From the NCBI RefSeq assembly GCF_001612845.1, contig NZ_BDBF01000061.1:1-38790 (forward strand): 38,790 nt of DNA, given 5' to 3'. A program made the translations under genes and the position numbers. Shown one piece after another: positions 1-7,610 of this stretch; position 1 is the first letter of the stretch, and each line of letters begins with the position of its first letter. The DNA comes from Nocardia elegans NBRC 108235 (GTDB lineage: Bacteria > Actinomycetota > Actinomycetes > Mycobacteriales > Mycobacteriaceae). The notes beneath the pieces were generated by a model. The model saw only the letters and a program-made list of their open reading frames with translations. It searched no databases and was not told the DNA's origin.

Positions 1-47
1 AGGCCCGACCACCGGATGAGGCATCGGTCGCCGCACCGCAGCGACGG

Positions 48-452
48 TCAGTGGGCAGGGTGTCTGCGAATTTCGGCGACGTAGGCGCGGGAGACGGTGC
101 AGGTCAGCAGATCCAGCATGTCGACCAGGAAGCTGCGATCGGCCACCGGATCGGTGGTTCCTTTACCACCGGCCGGATCGATGCGATCAAGGGTCAGTTT
201 CACCCCGTCGTGAATCGCGTGCTGCACCATATCGATCGGTACGCCGTCGCGCGCCCACACCGCCGCGGCGTGTTCGAGTCGCCGCAGCGCCCGCGCCGCC
301 CCGGTGGGCGCATCGCCGAGCAGGATGAGCGCCAGTTCGAATCCCATCCGCATGACTATCGCGGGATCGGAATGCGTTGCACTCCTGGCATTTCCGGAAT
401 CGAATCCATCGCCCTCCGCGGATTCCGCATCCCAGGAGTCGTAGGCCGGCAT
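48..452 (-). CDS. Short protein resembling the N-terminal domain of PucR/CdaR-type regulators
   Basis: The 134-aa product has an acidic N-terminus and then an all-helical stretch (LRRLEHAAAVWARDGVPIDM, about residues 77-96, then HDGVKL). This resembles the helical N-terminal segment of PucR/CdaR-family regulators (RsbRD_N-like). No PucR helix-turn-helix or GGDEF-like part follows, so it is a stand-alone domain. The ATG at 452 is preceded by GGAAGGAG seven bases upstream, which decides the start; the frame is open further upstream but without support. It diverges from the XRE regulator gene across about 400 bp. A signalling or sensor role is inference; family placement rests on pattern alone. 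Confidence 0.6.
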   Translation of the reverse strand: MPAYDSWDAESAEGDGFDSGNARSATHSDPAIVMRMGFELALILLGDAPTGAARALRRLEHAAAVWARDGVPIDMVQHAIHDGVKLTLDRIDPAGGKGTTDPVADRSFLVDMLDLLTCTVSRAYVAEIRRHPAH

Positions 453-725
453 CGCGCTCCTTCCGTGCGCCCGATCCCCATCGCACTGACGAAGGTAACG
501 GTGACGCGCGGTGATTACGAGCAGTCGGCGCGGGTTGGCCCAAACATCCGAACCACAGGGGTCCGCGGTTGTGAGATCTCCCAATCATCGGCCGAATTCC
601 GGTCATCCGTCCGCAATTCGGACGGTCCGTCCGGCATACGAGAACCGTCGGCTAATTCCGGCAGATCCGCGGGTATTCGCGACTCCGGCCGCACTCGGCT
701 GTCGCCGAAACCGTGATAGCCTGAA

Positions 726-807
726 CGTGATACATGCTAGCGTGATTATCACGCGAAGGAAAGCGATTGGGACGGAAGAGATTTCGTCGGGCGTATGATC
801 ATCACGC
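726..807. promoter_or_regulatory. CGTGAT half-site cluster in the 414-bp divergent intergenic region
   Basis: The region 453-866 has no convincing gene. It holds a 15-bp palindrome, GCGTGAT-T-ATCACGC, at 740-754. A further direct half-site CGTGAT lies at 726-731, fifteen bases from the left arm, and an inverted half-site ATCACGC at 801-807. The region separates the PucR-like gene from the XRE gene, so these repeats may be an operator for the XRE protein or for another regulator of the cassette. The arrangement is directly visible; the regulator assignment is inference. Confidence 0.45.
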
Positions 808-866
808 AGCAGTGCCTCGTTTCGTCGACCTCCCGGGCCGCGCGCCGCGCCGATACGCTGGCACCC

Positions 867-1778
867 ATGGGAGCCCGATTACGTACCGCGCGAAAATTGC
901 TGCTGGGCCGCGAGATCGAACATATGATCAGCGCCGCGGGGGTGAATCAGGCGGAGGCCGCACGGATCATCGATACCAGCCAGAGCCGGATCGCGATGTT
1001 GATCAACGGCGCCAGCTCGATCACCGTCGGCGATCTCGAACGCCTCGCGGTCGCATTGGGTTTCACCGACCCCGGGTATCTCGACAGCCTCGAGGCGTTA
1101 CGCCGGGACAACCACAAACGCGGTTTCTGGAACACCGGACACCGCCGCGCCTACCTCGAGGAATTGCGTCTGCTGGTGGACCTCGAGGCCCACGCCAGCC
1201 TGCTGCGGGTCACCGAGGCCGAGATCGTGCCCGGACTGATCCAATGCGAGTCCTATATCCGGGCCCTGCACGAACCCCCGCACGACGCGCAGACCGCGTC
1301 CGCCGATCCCTGTGCGGTCACCGTGGAGGATTCGGTACGCGCGCGACTGGCCCGCCAGGACGTCCTCACCGGTCCCGCCGCGCCGCGTTTCCACGCCGTG
1401 CTCTCGGAATCGTGCCTGCGCCGCGAATACGGCGGCCGCGCGGTGATGGCCGAACAACTGGAATACCTGCTCGAGCTGTCGCATCGGCCCAACATCATCC
1501 TGCAGGTGCTGCCGTTCACCGTCCCTACCCGCGGCGCGGGGATGGAGGACCGCTTCACGCTGGTGCGGGTCCCCTCCCCCGGCGCGGCGGGCGACCTGGA
1601 CATGGCGATCGTGGAGAGCCAGGGCGACATTCGCTATATCGACGACAAGCCCGCGGTACGCGCCCGCGAGACCGTCTGGGACCGATTATCCGCGGCCGCA
1701 GCGGATCCCGATCGGTCGCGAGCGTTCATCGACCGGATCGCGCGTTCGTTCCGACGCGAGAGCGTCACCGGGACGTGA
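867..1778 (+). CDS. XRE-family helix-turn-helix regulator with DUF5753 domain
   Basis: The 303-aa product starts MGARLRTARKLLLG. An XRE helix-turn-helix (about residues 17-60, including NQAEAARIIDTSQSRIAMLI) is followed by a long DUF5753 domain (about residues 95-295) with the LLRVTEAEIVPGLIQCESYI segment typical of that family. The ATG at 867 is chosen because the family usually begins a few residues before the HTH and because a TACGCT box lies at 854-859, seven bases before it, which suggests a leaderless transcript. An in-frame ATG at 795 would add 24 unconserved residues. It heads a plus-strand run with a DUF574 methyltransferase and a DUF397 protein. XRE-DUF5753/DUF397 pairs are common in actinomycetes and act in development or as toxin-antitoxin-like pairs. 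Confidence 0.85.
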   Translation: MGARLRTARKLLLGREIEHMISAAGVNQAEAARIIDTSQSRIAMLINGASSITVGDLERLAVALGFTDPGYLDSLEALRRDNHKRGFWNTGHRRAYLEELRLLVDLEAHASLLRVTEAEIVPGLIQCESYIRALHEPPHDAQTASADPCAVTVEDSVRARLARQDVLTGPAAPRFHAVLSESCLRREYGGRAVMAEQLEYLLELSHRPNIILQVLPFTVPTRGAGMEDRFTLVRVPSPGAAGDLDMAIVESQGDIRYIDDKPAVRARETVWDRLSAAAADPDRSRAFIDRIARSFRRESVTGT

Positions 1779-1822
1779 CCCACCGTCCGTAATCTGCAAA
1801 GCCTAAGGAGTGCCGGGCAGCT

Positions 1823-2647
1823 ATGAGCGACAACGACTTTCCCTCACGCGACATCGACACGAGCCGGCCCTCGGCGGCGCGCATGTACCACTATTATCTG
1901 TCGGGACAGGCGCTGTTCGACGTCGACAAGGTCTTCGGTGAGCGGGTGTTCGCGCTGTTCCCGCACGCCGACGCCTGGGCGCGGCACAATCGCGAATTCC
2001 TGTGCCGTGCAGTCGATTTCATGGCGACACTCGGAATCCGGCAGTTCCTCGACATCGGCGCCGGCCTGCCGACGGCGGGCAACACCCACGAGATCGCGCG
2101 GGCCCACGAGCCGCGGACCCGGGTCGTGTACGTGGACAACAACACCGAGGCGGTGGCGCGCTGGCTCGATCTGCTGCGCCGTACCGACGCTCTCGCCACC
2201 ACCGCGGTCGTCGATGCCGATCTGCGATGTCCCGACGATATTTTCGACCATCCCGAGACCCGGCGCCTCATCGATCCGGATCAGCCGCTCGGATTGCTCA
2301 TCGTCGGCGTCTGGCCCTTCGTGCCGGACAGCGACCGCCCGTACCGGCTGATGGCCCAGCTGCGAGATCGGCTCCCGCGCGGCAGCTGTGTGGCGATGAG
2401 CCATGCCGGTCTCGACGACGCGTCCGAGGATGTCCAACGCGGAATGGCCGCGGCGGCGGAGCTCTACAAGCAAACCTCGGATCCGTTGACCCTGCGCCGC
2501 CGTGACGATTTCGCCGCCTTCTACGACGGCCTCGAACTCCTGAATCCCGGGATCGTGCACGCCCCCGATTGGCGGCCCTCTGCACCGGTGGACATAGCGG
2601 ATCCGGCACGGCCGTGTAATTTCGCGGCCGTCGGCTACAAGCCTTAG
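1823..2647 (+). CDS. DUF574 SAM-dependent methyltransferase
   Basis: The 274-aa product matches the actinobacterial DUF574 family of class I SAM methyltransferases. It has the family opening DIDTSRPSAARMYHYYLSG, a glycine-rich motif I (FLDIGAGLPTAGNTHEIA, about residues 72-89), then VVYVDNNTEAVAR, where an acidic residue would bind the SAM ribose. The ATG is preceded by AAGGAG at 1805-1810. It lies 44 bp after the XRE gene and 69 bp before the DUF397 gene, suggesting one operon. The substrate is unknown for this family; members are often found beside XRE and DUF397 genes. Confidence 0.85.
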   Translation: MSDNDFPSRDIDTSRPSAARMYHYYLSGQALFDVDKVFGERVFALFPHADAWARHNREFLCRAVDFMATLGIRQFLDIGAGLPTAGNTHEIARAHEPRTRVVYVDNNTEAVARWLDLLRRTDALATTAVVDADLRCPDDIFDHPETRRLIDPDQPLGLLIVGVWPFVPDSDRPYRLMAQLRDRLPRGSCVAMSHAGLDDASEDVQRGMAAAAELYKQTSDPLTLRRRDDFAAFYDGLELLNPGIVHAPDWRPSAPVDIADPARPCNFAAVGYKP

Positions 2648-2716
2648 CCGGCACGGTCGGCGCGGCGGTCCGCGCATCGGTGCGCCGGCAGCTTTACTCC
2701 GTAGAAAGGGCATCCG

Positions 2717-3181
2717 ATGACGCGGCCACCGACCTTCACCGTAGGCGAATTCCGAAAAGCCTCAGCCAGTTCCCCGCACCAGAACTGCGTGCGCGTCGCA
2801 CGCAAACACGGATGGACCGCCGTCTGGGACGACAAGTGCGCTACTGCCGCCACCACCGCCACCACAACGGTGGGCAGCACCGAGATGCTGCTGGTGACCG
2901 ACGAACAGTTCGACAACTACCAGGCGGGTATCCGCGCCGGGCGCACCGAGCGATTACCGATCACGCAGTCGCGGCGCCCCGACGGACGCTATGTGCTGCG
3001 CACCGAAACCAGCCGTCCCGCAACGGATGTGGAGCTCGTCTTCGATCGAGCCGAGCTCGACGCCTTCCACCACGGTGTACGGACCCACGAATTCGATCTG
3101 CACAGATTCACCGCACCGGCACTCGACGGTGCCGAATACGACACTCGCACAAGCGGTCTCACGGCTCGAATACCGGCCTAG
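2717..3181 (+). CDS. DUF397 protein with a duplicated C-terminal half
   Basis: The 154-aa product starts like a DUF397 protein: FRKASASSPHQNCVRVARK, then WTAVWDDK (residues 12-40), matching the family pattern F-x-K-S-S-x-S...N-C-V-x-V-A...V-R-D-S-K. The usual DUF397 ending (L-x-F-T-x-x-E-W-x-A-F-L-x-G-V-R-x-G) occurs twice, as LLVTDEQFDNYQAGIRAGR (58-76) and LVFDRAELDAFHHGVRTHEF (107-126). DUF397 proteins are usually about 60-80 aa, so this one is double length. The RBS is GAAAGG. DUF397 partners of XRE proteins are thought to modulate the regulator, so this is probably the partner of the gene at 867-1778. Confidence 0.75.
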   Translation: MTRPPTFTVGEFRKASASSPHQNCVRVARKHGWTAVWDDKCATAATTATTTVGSTEMLLVTDEQFDNYQAGIRAGRTERLPITQSRRPDGRYVLRTETSRPATDVELVFDRAELDAFHHGVRTHEFDLHRFTAPALDGAEYDTRTSGLTARIPA

Positions 3182-3259
3182 CGGCTCCCGAACGTCTCCG
3201 GTGCCCGCCCGCGCGGGCACCGCTCCCCTCGAAAAATCCTGCGCCGCAAAGTGTCCGGA

Positions 3260-3619
3260 TCAGTCCGAGCCCGCGGCGGTGTTGTCGTCCAGCTGCACCT
3301 GTACCCGCACCCGGCCCTTCTCGTCGCGCGTCGCCACGGCGTGGCCGCGGCGGTCGCCACCGTCGAGATGCAGCGTGATGGGGCCGCCCTCGCCGGTGAA
3401 GTTGCGCCACCAGCTCTTACGATCGGGCATAGCGACGCCGATGAGGATGGAATCGCCGGAACGCCGATAGTTCACCGGTGTGCTGAACGTCTTACCCGAC
3501 TTTCGCCCGACATAGCTGATCTCGACGAACCCCTTCCGCATCAGCGGGCCGAGAACGGGCGCCTCCGTCAGTGTGAGTACCACCGAATTGAAGCCGCGCA
3601 CGGCCGATTTGACGTCCAC
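3260..3619 (-). CDS. Deazaflavin (F420)-dependent nitroreductase-family protein
   Basis: The 119-aa product matches the split-barrel family of nitroreductase-like, deazaflavin-dependent oxidoreductases (Ddn-like). The signature region is VEISYVGRKSGKTFSTPVNY followed by DSILIGVAMPDRKSWWRNF and a short beta-strand tail. These proteins use F420H2 or flavin to reduce quinones and other substrates; the substrate here cannot be read from sequence. The start is a GTG at 3619 with AGGAGG six bases upstream. It stands alone between the DUF397 gene (convergent, 78 bp away) and the PAP2 gene upstream on the same strand. A second, different member is at 21717-22118. Confidence 0.75.
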   Translation of the reverse strand: MDVKSAVRGFNSVVLTLTEAPVLGPLMRKGFVEISYVGRKSGKTFSTPVNYRRSGDSILIGVAMPDRKSWWRNFTGEGGPITLHLDGGDRRGHAVATRDEKGRVRVQVQLDDNTAAGSD

Positions 3620-3697
3620 CTGTTGCCTCCTGGTTGGCCCGATCGAAAGATGTCACTCTACCGGCGTCCGGTGACATCGCCAGGCGAGCGACGACGT

Positions 3698-4765
3698 TCA
3701 GCCCAGGTCCGGCCCGGACCGGATCTCGGCCCCGAGCGGGTGCCCGGCACGCCGCGGCGATCGCCCGGCCGCCCGGCATCCTGCCGCACCTCGTCCGCCC
3801 GCGGAGGCGTCCGCGACCCGGTCGATGGTCCGATGCACGGGCGGCCGCGTCGGCTCCGGCAGGACACCGACCAGCCCGGCGCCGATTCCGAGTGCCGGCC
3901 CGGCAACCGCGCCCGGTGCGAAGGCGGCGACCACCGCGCGACGCCGAGCGGGCCACGGCGACGTCGCAGCGCGCACCATCGCCCACCCGACCCGGATGCC
4001 GTCCGCGGTCGCGTCGCAGAGGCGCAGATGCGGCACGGCGGCGTAACCGGCGGCGAGGATCAGGACCGCACCGGCGGCGCAGTCGAGCAGATAGTGGTTC
4101 GCGGTCCCGATCACCACCAGCGTGATGAGAATCGGATAGCCGACACCGGCCCAGCGGGCGAGCGGAGTCCGGCCGAAGCGGTACAGCATCAGCCCGCACC
4201 ACAGCGCCCAGCCGACGTGCAGACTCGGCATCGCGGCGAAATCGTTGGTGAGCGAATCCAATCCACGCGGCGTGCCGGCATCACCCTGCCACCAGCCCAC
4301 CGAGGCGTGCAGTGCCATCACGTCGATGAAACCGTGGGACTCTTCCAGCAGTCGCGGCGGCGCGGTGGGCAATGCCACGAATCCGATCAGGCCCGCGACG
4401 GTAGCGATGCCCAGCTGGGTGCGAGCCGCCCGGTACTGCTCACGGTGCGCCCACCACATCCAGATCAGGATCGCCGGAGTCACGACGTAGTGCAGCGTGG
4501 CGTAGGCGAAGTCGGCCGGAATCGCGATCCAGGCGTGGCCGACGAAGATCCGGTTCAGCCACAATTCGGGGTCCAGACGCAGCCAGTCCTCGATCCGCAG
4601 CAGCGCGTGCGCGTCGTGACGGGCGTGGTCGAGACCGCTGCCGACCAGCAGCCGGGCGCCGTCGTAAGCGAAATACACCACGACGACCAGCACCACTTCC
4701 CGAAACCAGCCCCCGGCTCGCGCCGGAACCTGCGCGAGCGGACCCGAGATGGTTGTTGCAGCCAC
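3698..4765 (-). CDS. PAP2-superfamily membrane phosphatase (inositolphosphotransferase/AUR1-like)
   Basis: The 355-aa integral membrane protein has at least five hydrophobic segments. Two PAP2 motifs of the AUR1-like subgroup are visible: MPSLHVGWALW, containing the conserved Ser-Leu-His, and GTANHYLLDCAAGAV, containing the nucleophilic His and the partner Asp. It should act on lipid phosphates or phospho-head-group transfer at the membrane. The last ~100 residues are Arg/Ala/Gly-rich and unlike the family core. The GTG start at 4765 is chosen because GGAGGT lies six bases upstream; the longer ATG start at 4798 would lie inside the operator. It diverges from the TetR gene across a 27-bp palindrome, so it is the likely TetR target. 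Confidence 0.8.
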   Translation of the reverse strand: MAATTISGPLAQVPARAGGWFREVVLVVVVYFAYDGARLLVGSGLDHARHDAHALLRIEDWLRLDPELWLNRIFVGHAWIAIPADFAYATLHYVVTPAILIWMWWAHREQYRAARTQLGIATVAGLIGFVALPTAPPRLLEESHGFIDVMALHASVGWWQGDAGTPRGLDSLTNDFAAMPSLHVGWALWCGLMLYRFGRTPLARWAGVGYPILITLVVIGTANHYLLDCAAGAVLILAAGYAAVPHLRLCDATADGIRVGWAMVRAATSPWPARRRAVVAAFAPGAVAGPALGIGAGLVGVLPEPTRPPVHRTIDRVADASAGGRGAAGCRAAGRSPRRAGHPLGAEIRSGPDLG

Positions 4766-4790
4766 GACCCGACCTCCACGACGAGGGCTG

Positions 4791-4817
4791 ACGTACAACG
4801 TACGGTACGTCGTACGT
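4791..4817. promoter_or_regulatory. 27-bp near-perfect palindrome, probable TetR operator
   Basis: The arms are ACGTACAACGTAC and GTACGTCGTACGT around a central G at 4804. They match base for base except one mismatched pair. The site lies between the divergent PAP2 (start 4765) and TetR (start 4870) genes, where a TetR dimer pair would block both promoters. The internal ACGTAC repeats give two overlapping half-site registers. The sequence is directly visible; binding is inferred from position and symmetry. Confidence 0.75.
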
Positions 4818-4869
4818 GCATACTACAATGGCCGCGAGACCGGAATTCATCCCGACCGGAGACAGTGCC

Positions 4870-5568
4870 GTGACATCTGAGCCCGCCCGACGAACCCGAA
4901 CCGGGGGCGGCCGCCGAGTACCGCGCCATACGCTCAGCGCCGAGGCGATCGTGGACGCCACGCTGCGCATGCTCGACGACACCGACTGCGAAGGCATCTC
5001 CATGCGCGCCCTCGCCGCCGAACTGGGCGTCGGCACGATGACGCTCTACACCTACTTCCGCAGCAAGGACGAACTGCTGCAGGCCGCGCGCGATCAGGTG
5101 CTCGACAGCTTCCATCCGCCGGACGTTTCCGGCGACTGGGCCGACCGGGTACGGGCGTGCTGCCAGGCGCTGTACCGGCTGCTCGTGGAGCGCCCGGCGG
5201 TGCTTCGGGTACTCGCCGTGAAGCCCGACGGCGACGGCGATTTCGCCGATACCGCCACCGCCGCGCTGGAATTGGTGCTCTCCCAGTTACGGGCCGCCGG
5301 CCTCGGCCGGCAGGAGACCGCGCGCGGCTACGTGGTGCTGTTGCAATACACCTTCGGCTCGGCGCTGCGTCATGTGTTCGCTCCGGCGCGCCGCAACGGT
5401 GAGAACATCCCCAGCCGCCTGCAGATGCTGGATCCGGTGGCTCATCCGACGATCACCGATCTGATGCCCGAACTGGTGATCACGCACGGCAGCGGCGAGG
5501 AGCAGTACCTGTTCGGCCTGGATCTCATTCTCGACGGGTTGCGCAAGGCGGCCGCAGTACAGCACTAG
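4870..5568 (+). CDS. TetR-family transcriptional regulator with TetR_C_1-type ligand domain
   Basis: The 232-aa product has a TetR N-terminal DNA-binding domain: LSAEAIVDATLRMLDD, then the helix-turn-helix ISMRALAAELGVGTMTLYTY and FRSKDELL (about residues 22-75). The C-terminus (ADRVRACCQALYRLL ... LFGLDLILDGLRKA) fits the tetracycline-repressor-like class. The GTG at 4870 is chosen because GGAGA lies seven bases upstream; alternative starts at 4816 (GTG) and 4828 (ATG) lie within or next to the operator. It is divergent from the PAP2 gene and likely represses both. The ligand is unknown. The 3' part is overlapped on the other strand by the open frame ending at 5287. Confidence 0.85.
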   Translation: MTSEPARRTRTGGGRRVPRHTLSAEAIVDATLRMLDDTDCEGISMRALAAELGVGTMTLYTYFRSKDELLQAARDQVLDSFHPPDVSGDWADRVRACCQALYRLLVERPAVLRVLAVKPDGDGDFADTATAALELVLSQLRAAGLGRQETARGYVVLLQYTFGSALRHVFAPARRNGENIPSRLQMLDPVAHPTITDLMPELVITHGSGEEQYLFGLDLILDGLRKAAAVQH

Positions 5569-5940
5569 TCGGGCACAGTACTGGTCGATCGACAGGCGCG
5601 GGGCCAGGTCGATGATCACCGCCTCACGCGGTGCCACGACGTCGCGGCGAGGTTCGTTCACCGACAGCACCGTCCGGCCGGCGCCGTCGGAGCGGGGCAG
5701 CGCCACGCGGCGCCGCGGCCCGACCACCACGACACGGCGCAGACGCAGCAGATGCAGCAGTGCCAGCGGTGGATCGGGGGCTGGTGCGGTGACCACGAAA
5801 GCCAGGCGCCGCGACCGCGGATGCCCGAGCACCGGACCGCAGATCGGGAGTGCGGCGATCACCCTGTGCCCCAGTCGGTTCGGCACAGCGATCAGGCCGA
5901 ATCGGCCACCGGTCACCAGATGCGGCCGGGGACCGATCAT
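5287..5940 (-). CDS. Uncharacterised protein, last ~95 codons antisense to tetR
   Basis: I do not recognise the product with certainty. Residues 1-120 (LVTGGRFGLIAVPNRLG ... CGPVLGHPRSRRLAFVV ... VALPRSDGAG ... DVVAPREAVIIDLAP) look like real protein sequence, similar in pattern to short uncharacterised nocardial proteins. From about residue 122 (position 5575) the frame simply continues antisense through the tetR coding region to a stop at 5287, and that part looks like a shadow translation. A TAG (5567-5569) lies in a neighbouring frame close to the junction, so the ancestral stop may have been lost by mutation or frameshift. No good Shine-Dalgarno precedes the ATG. The true end is uncertain. 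Confidence 0.4.
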   Translation of the reverse strand: MIGPRPHLVTGGRFGLIAVPNRLGHRVIAALPICGPVLGHPRSRRLAFVVTAPAPDPPLALLHLLRLRRVVVVGPRRRVALPRSDGAGRTVLSVNEPRRDVVAPREAVIIDLAPRLSIDQYCARLVLYCGRLAQPVENEIQAEQVLLLAAAVRDHQFGHQIGDRRMSHRIQHLQAAGDVLTVAARRSEHMTQRRAEGVLQQHHVAARGLLPAEAGGP

Positions 5941-6066
5941 CGTGACCGGCAGTCCGCGGTCGGATCAGGGCCGAAACTCCCCGCGATCGGCGACCTTGGT
6001 CATCGATCCGGGATTTGTAGGATTGCCCGAAAGTAGCAGGAGCTGCTTCGGAAATCGGGAGGCCCG

Positions 6067-7590
6067 ATGATCGACCGGAACCGGACGGCGACACCCGTAC
6101 GCGGCCGCTGGGGCATGCTGGCGGTGCTGTGCGCGAGCCTGCTGCTCGTCGCCATGGACGCCACCGTGCTCAACGTCGCGTTGCCCTCGCTGATCGAGGA
6201 CCTGCAACCGGGGGCGGTCGCGCAGCTGTGGATCGTCGACATCTACGGATTGGTTCTGGGCGGCCTGCTGATCACCTTCGGTGCGATCGGCGACCGGATC
6301 GGCCGCAAGCGGCTGTTCCTGACCGGATTCGCGCTGTTCGGCGTCGCGTCGGTGGTCGCGGCGACCGCACAGGTCACCGGTCAGCTCATCGGCGGCCGCG
6401 TGCTCCTGGCGGTGGGCGGCGCGATGGTGATGCCCTCGACGCTCTCGCTGATCCGCAACATCTTCGACGATCCGCACGAACGCACCCGCGCCATCGCGAT
6501 CTGGGCGGCCATCGCCGGGGTCGGCGCGGCGGTGGGTCCGATCGTGGGTGGCGTACTGGTCGAACACTTCGGCTGGGCCGCGGCGTTCTGGATCAACGTG
6601 CCCGTGGTCGTGCTCACGCTGGCGGCCGGTATCGGTTTGCTGCCCGAATACCGGGCACCGTCGACCACCCCGTTCGACTGGCCGAGTGTGCCGTTGTCGG
6701 TGCTCGGTATCGTCGGATTCGTCTGGGGCGTCAAACATCTCGCGCGCGGGGAGGACATCGTGCTGAACGTGTGCGTCCTGCTGGCCGGGCTCGCCATGCT
6801 GCTCTGGTTCGCGCGCCGACAGTTGCGGCTGACCGATCCGCTGCTCGACATCCGGTTGTTCCGGCGACCGGTCTTCCTCGCCGCGGCCCTGGCGACACTG
6901 ATGGCGATGATCGCGATCGGCGCCGCCCTGTTCCTGATTTCGTTGTGGCTGCAATACATTCACGGCTACTCTCCCGCCGAGGCCGGGATCCGGACGGCGC
7001 CGGCCGCGGTCGCGACTCTGGTCGGCTCGCTGACAACGCCGGCGCTGCTTCGCTGGACCGGTGTGCGCGGGGTGATGGTCACCAGCTTGCTCATCCTCGC
7101 CGCCGGCTTCGCGGTCCTGGCGATCTCGCCCGAACCCACCAGTTACGCCGTGGTCGCGCTGGTCCTGGTCTGCCTGGGCATCGGTGACGGCATCGCGGTC
7201 ACCGCCGCCGCGGCGGTTCTGGTTTCCTCGGTGCCGGCCGAACGCGCCGGCCAGGGCGGCGCGGTCGAGGAGACCAGCTACGAACTGGGCAACGGCCTGG
7301 GGGTGGCGCTGCTGGGCAGTGTGCACGGCGCGCTGTTCACCCATTACATGAGCGAGGTCCCGCTGACCGGAGCCCAGGGCGAGACGGCCCGCGAATCGGC
7401 CGGCGGCGCGATCGCGGTGGCCGACGATATCGGCGGTGAACTCGGGACCCGAGTGCACGAGATGGCTTCGGCGGCATTCGATTCCGCACTCACCGTCACC
7501 TCGTACGCGGCCGCCGGCGTGGTGGCTGCGGTCGCGGTTCTCACCGCGATACTGATCCCGCGGCACACCAGCGTGACACCGCAACACTGA
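6067..7590 (+). CDS. MFS drug transporter, DHA2 (14-TMS, EmrB/QacA-type)
   Basis: The 507-aa polytopic membrane protein shows the DHA2 hallmarks: MDATVLNVALPSLIEDL in the first membrane helix (motif D1), GAIGDRIGRKRLFLTG after the second (motif A), and motif C-like GPIVGGVLVEHFGW. Around fourteen hydrophobic segments are evident. It should export hydrophobic or cationic compounds by proton antiport. The ATG has GGGAGG four bases upstream. It reads away from the uncharacterised minus-strand gene at 5940 and converges on the CDGSH gene, with a 20-bp gap. The substrate cannot be inferred; no local regulator points at it. Confidence 0.85.
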   Translation: MIDRNRTATPVRGRWGMLAVLCASLLLVAMDATVLNVALPSLIEDLQPGAVAQLWIVDIYGLVLGGLLITFGAIGDRIGRKRLFLTGFALFGVASVVAATAQVTGQLIGGRVLLAVGGAMVMPSTLSLIRNIFDDPHERTRAIAIWAAIAGVGAAVGPIVGGVLVEHFGWAAAFWINVPVVVLTLAAGIGLLPEYRAPSTTPFDWPSVPLSVLGIVGFVWGVKHLARGEDIVLNVCVLLAGLAMLLWFARRQLRLTDPLLDIRLFRRPVFLAAALATLMAMIAIGAALFLISLWLQYIHGYSPAEAGIRTAPAAVATLVGSLTTPALLRWTGVRGVMVTSLLILAAGFAVLAISPEPTSYAVVALVLVCLGIGDGIAVTAAAAVLVSSVPAERAGQGGAVEETSYELGNGLGVALLGSVHGALFTHYMSEVPLTGAQGETARESAGGAIAVADDIGGELGTRVHEMASAAFDSALTVTSYAAAGVVAAVAVLTAILIPRHTSVTPQH

Positions 7591-7610
7591 CGCGCCCGCC
7601 GAATGCGCGT
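7590..7610. terminator. Small hairpin between convergent MFS and CDGSH genes
   Basis: The arms ACGCGC (7590-7595) and GCGCGT (7605-7610) surround a 9-nt loop in the gap between the two stop codons. No U-tract follows on either strand. It is a weak candidate shared terminator, judged only by symmetry and position. Confidence 0.3.

Noticed and set aside
795..866. XRE gene start at the ATG at 795
   Set aside because: The extra 24 residues are not family-like, there is no ribosome site, and a promoter-like -10 box lies downstream at 854.
3251..4873. Long plus-strand open frame (540 codons) across the PAP2 region
   Set aside because: It is antisense to the PAP2 and nitroreductase-like genes, whose motifs are clear; its translation is Arg/Pro/Gly-rich with no motif, typical of a GC-rich shadow frame.
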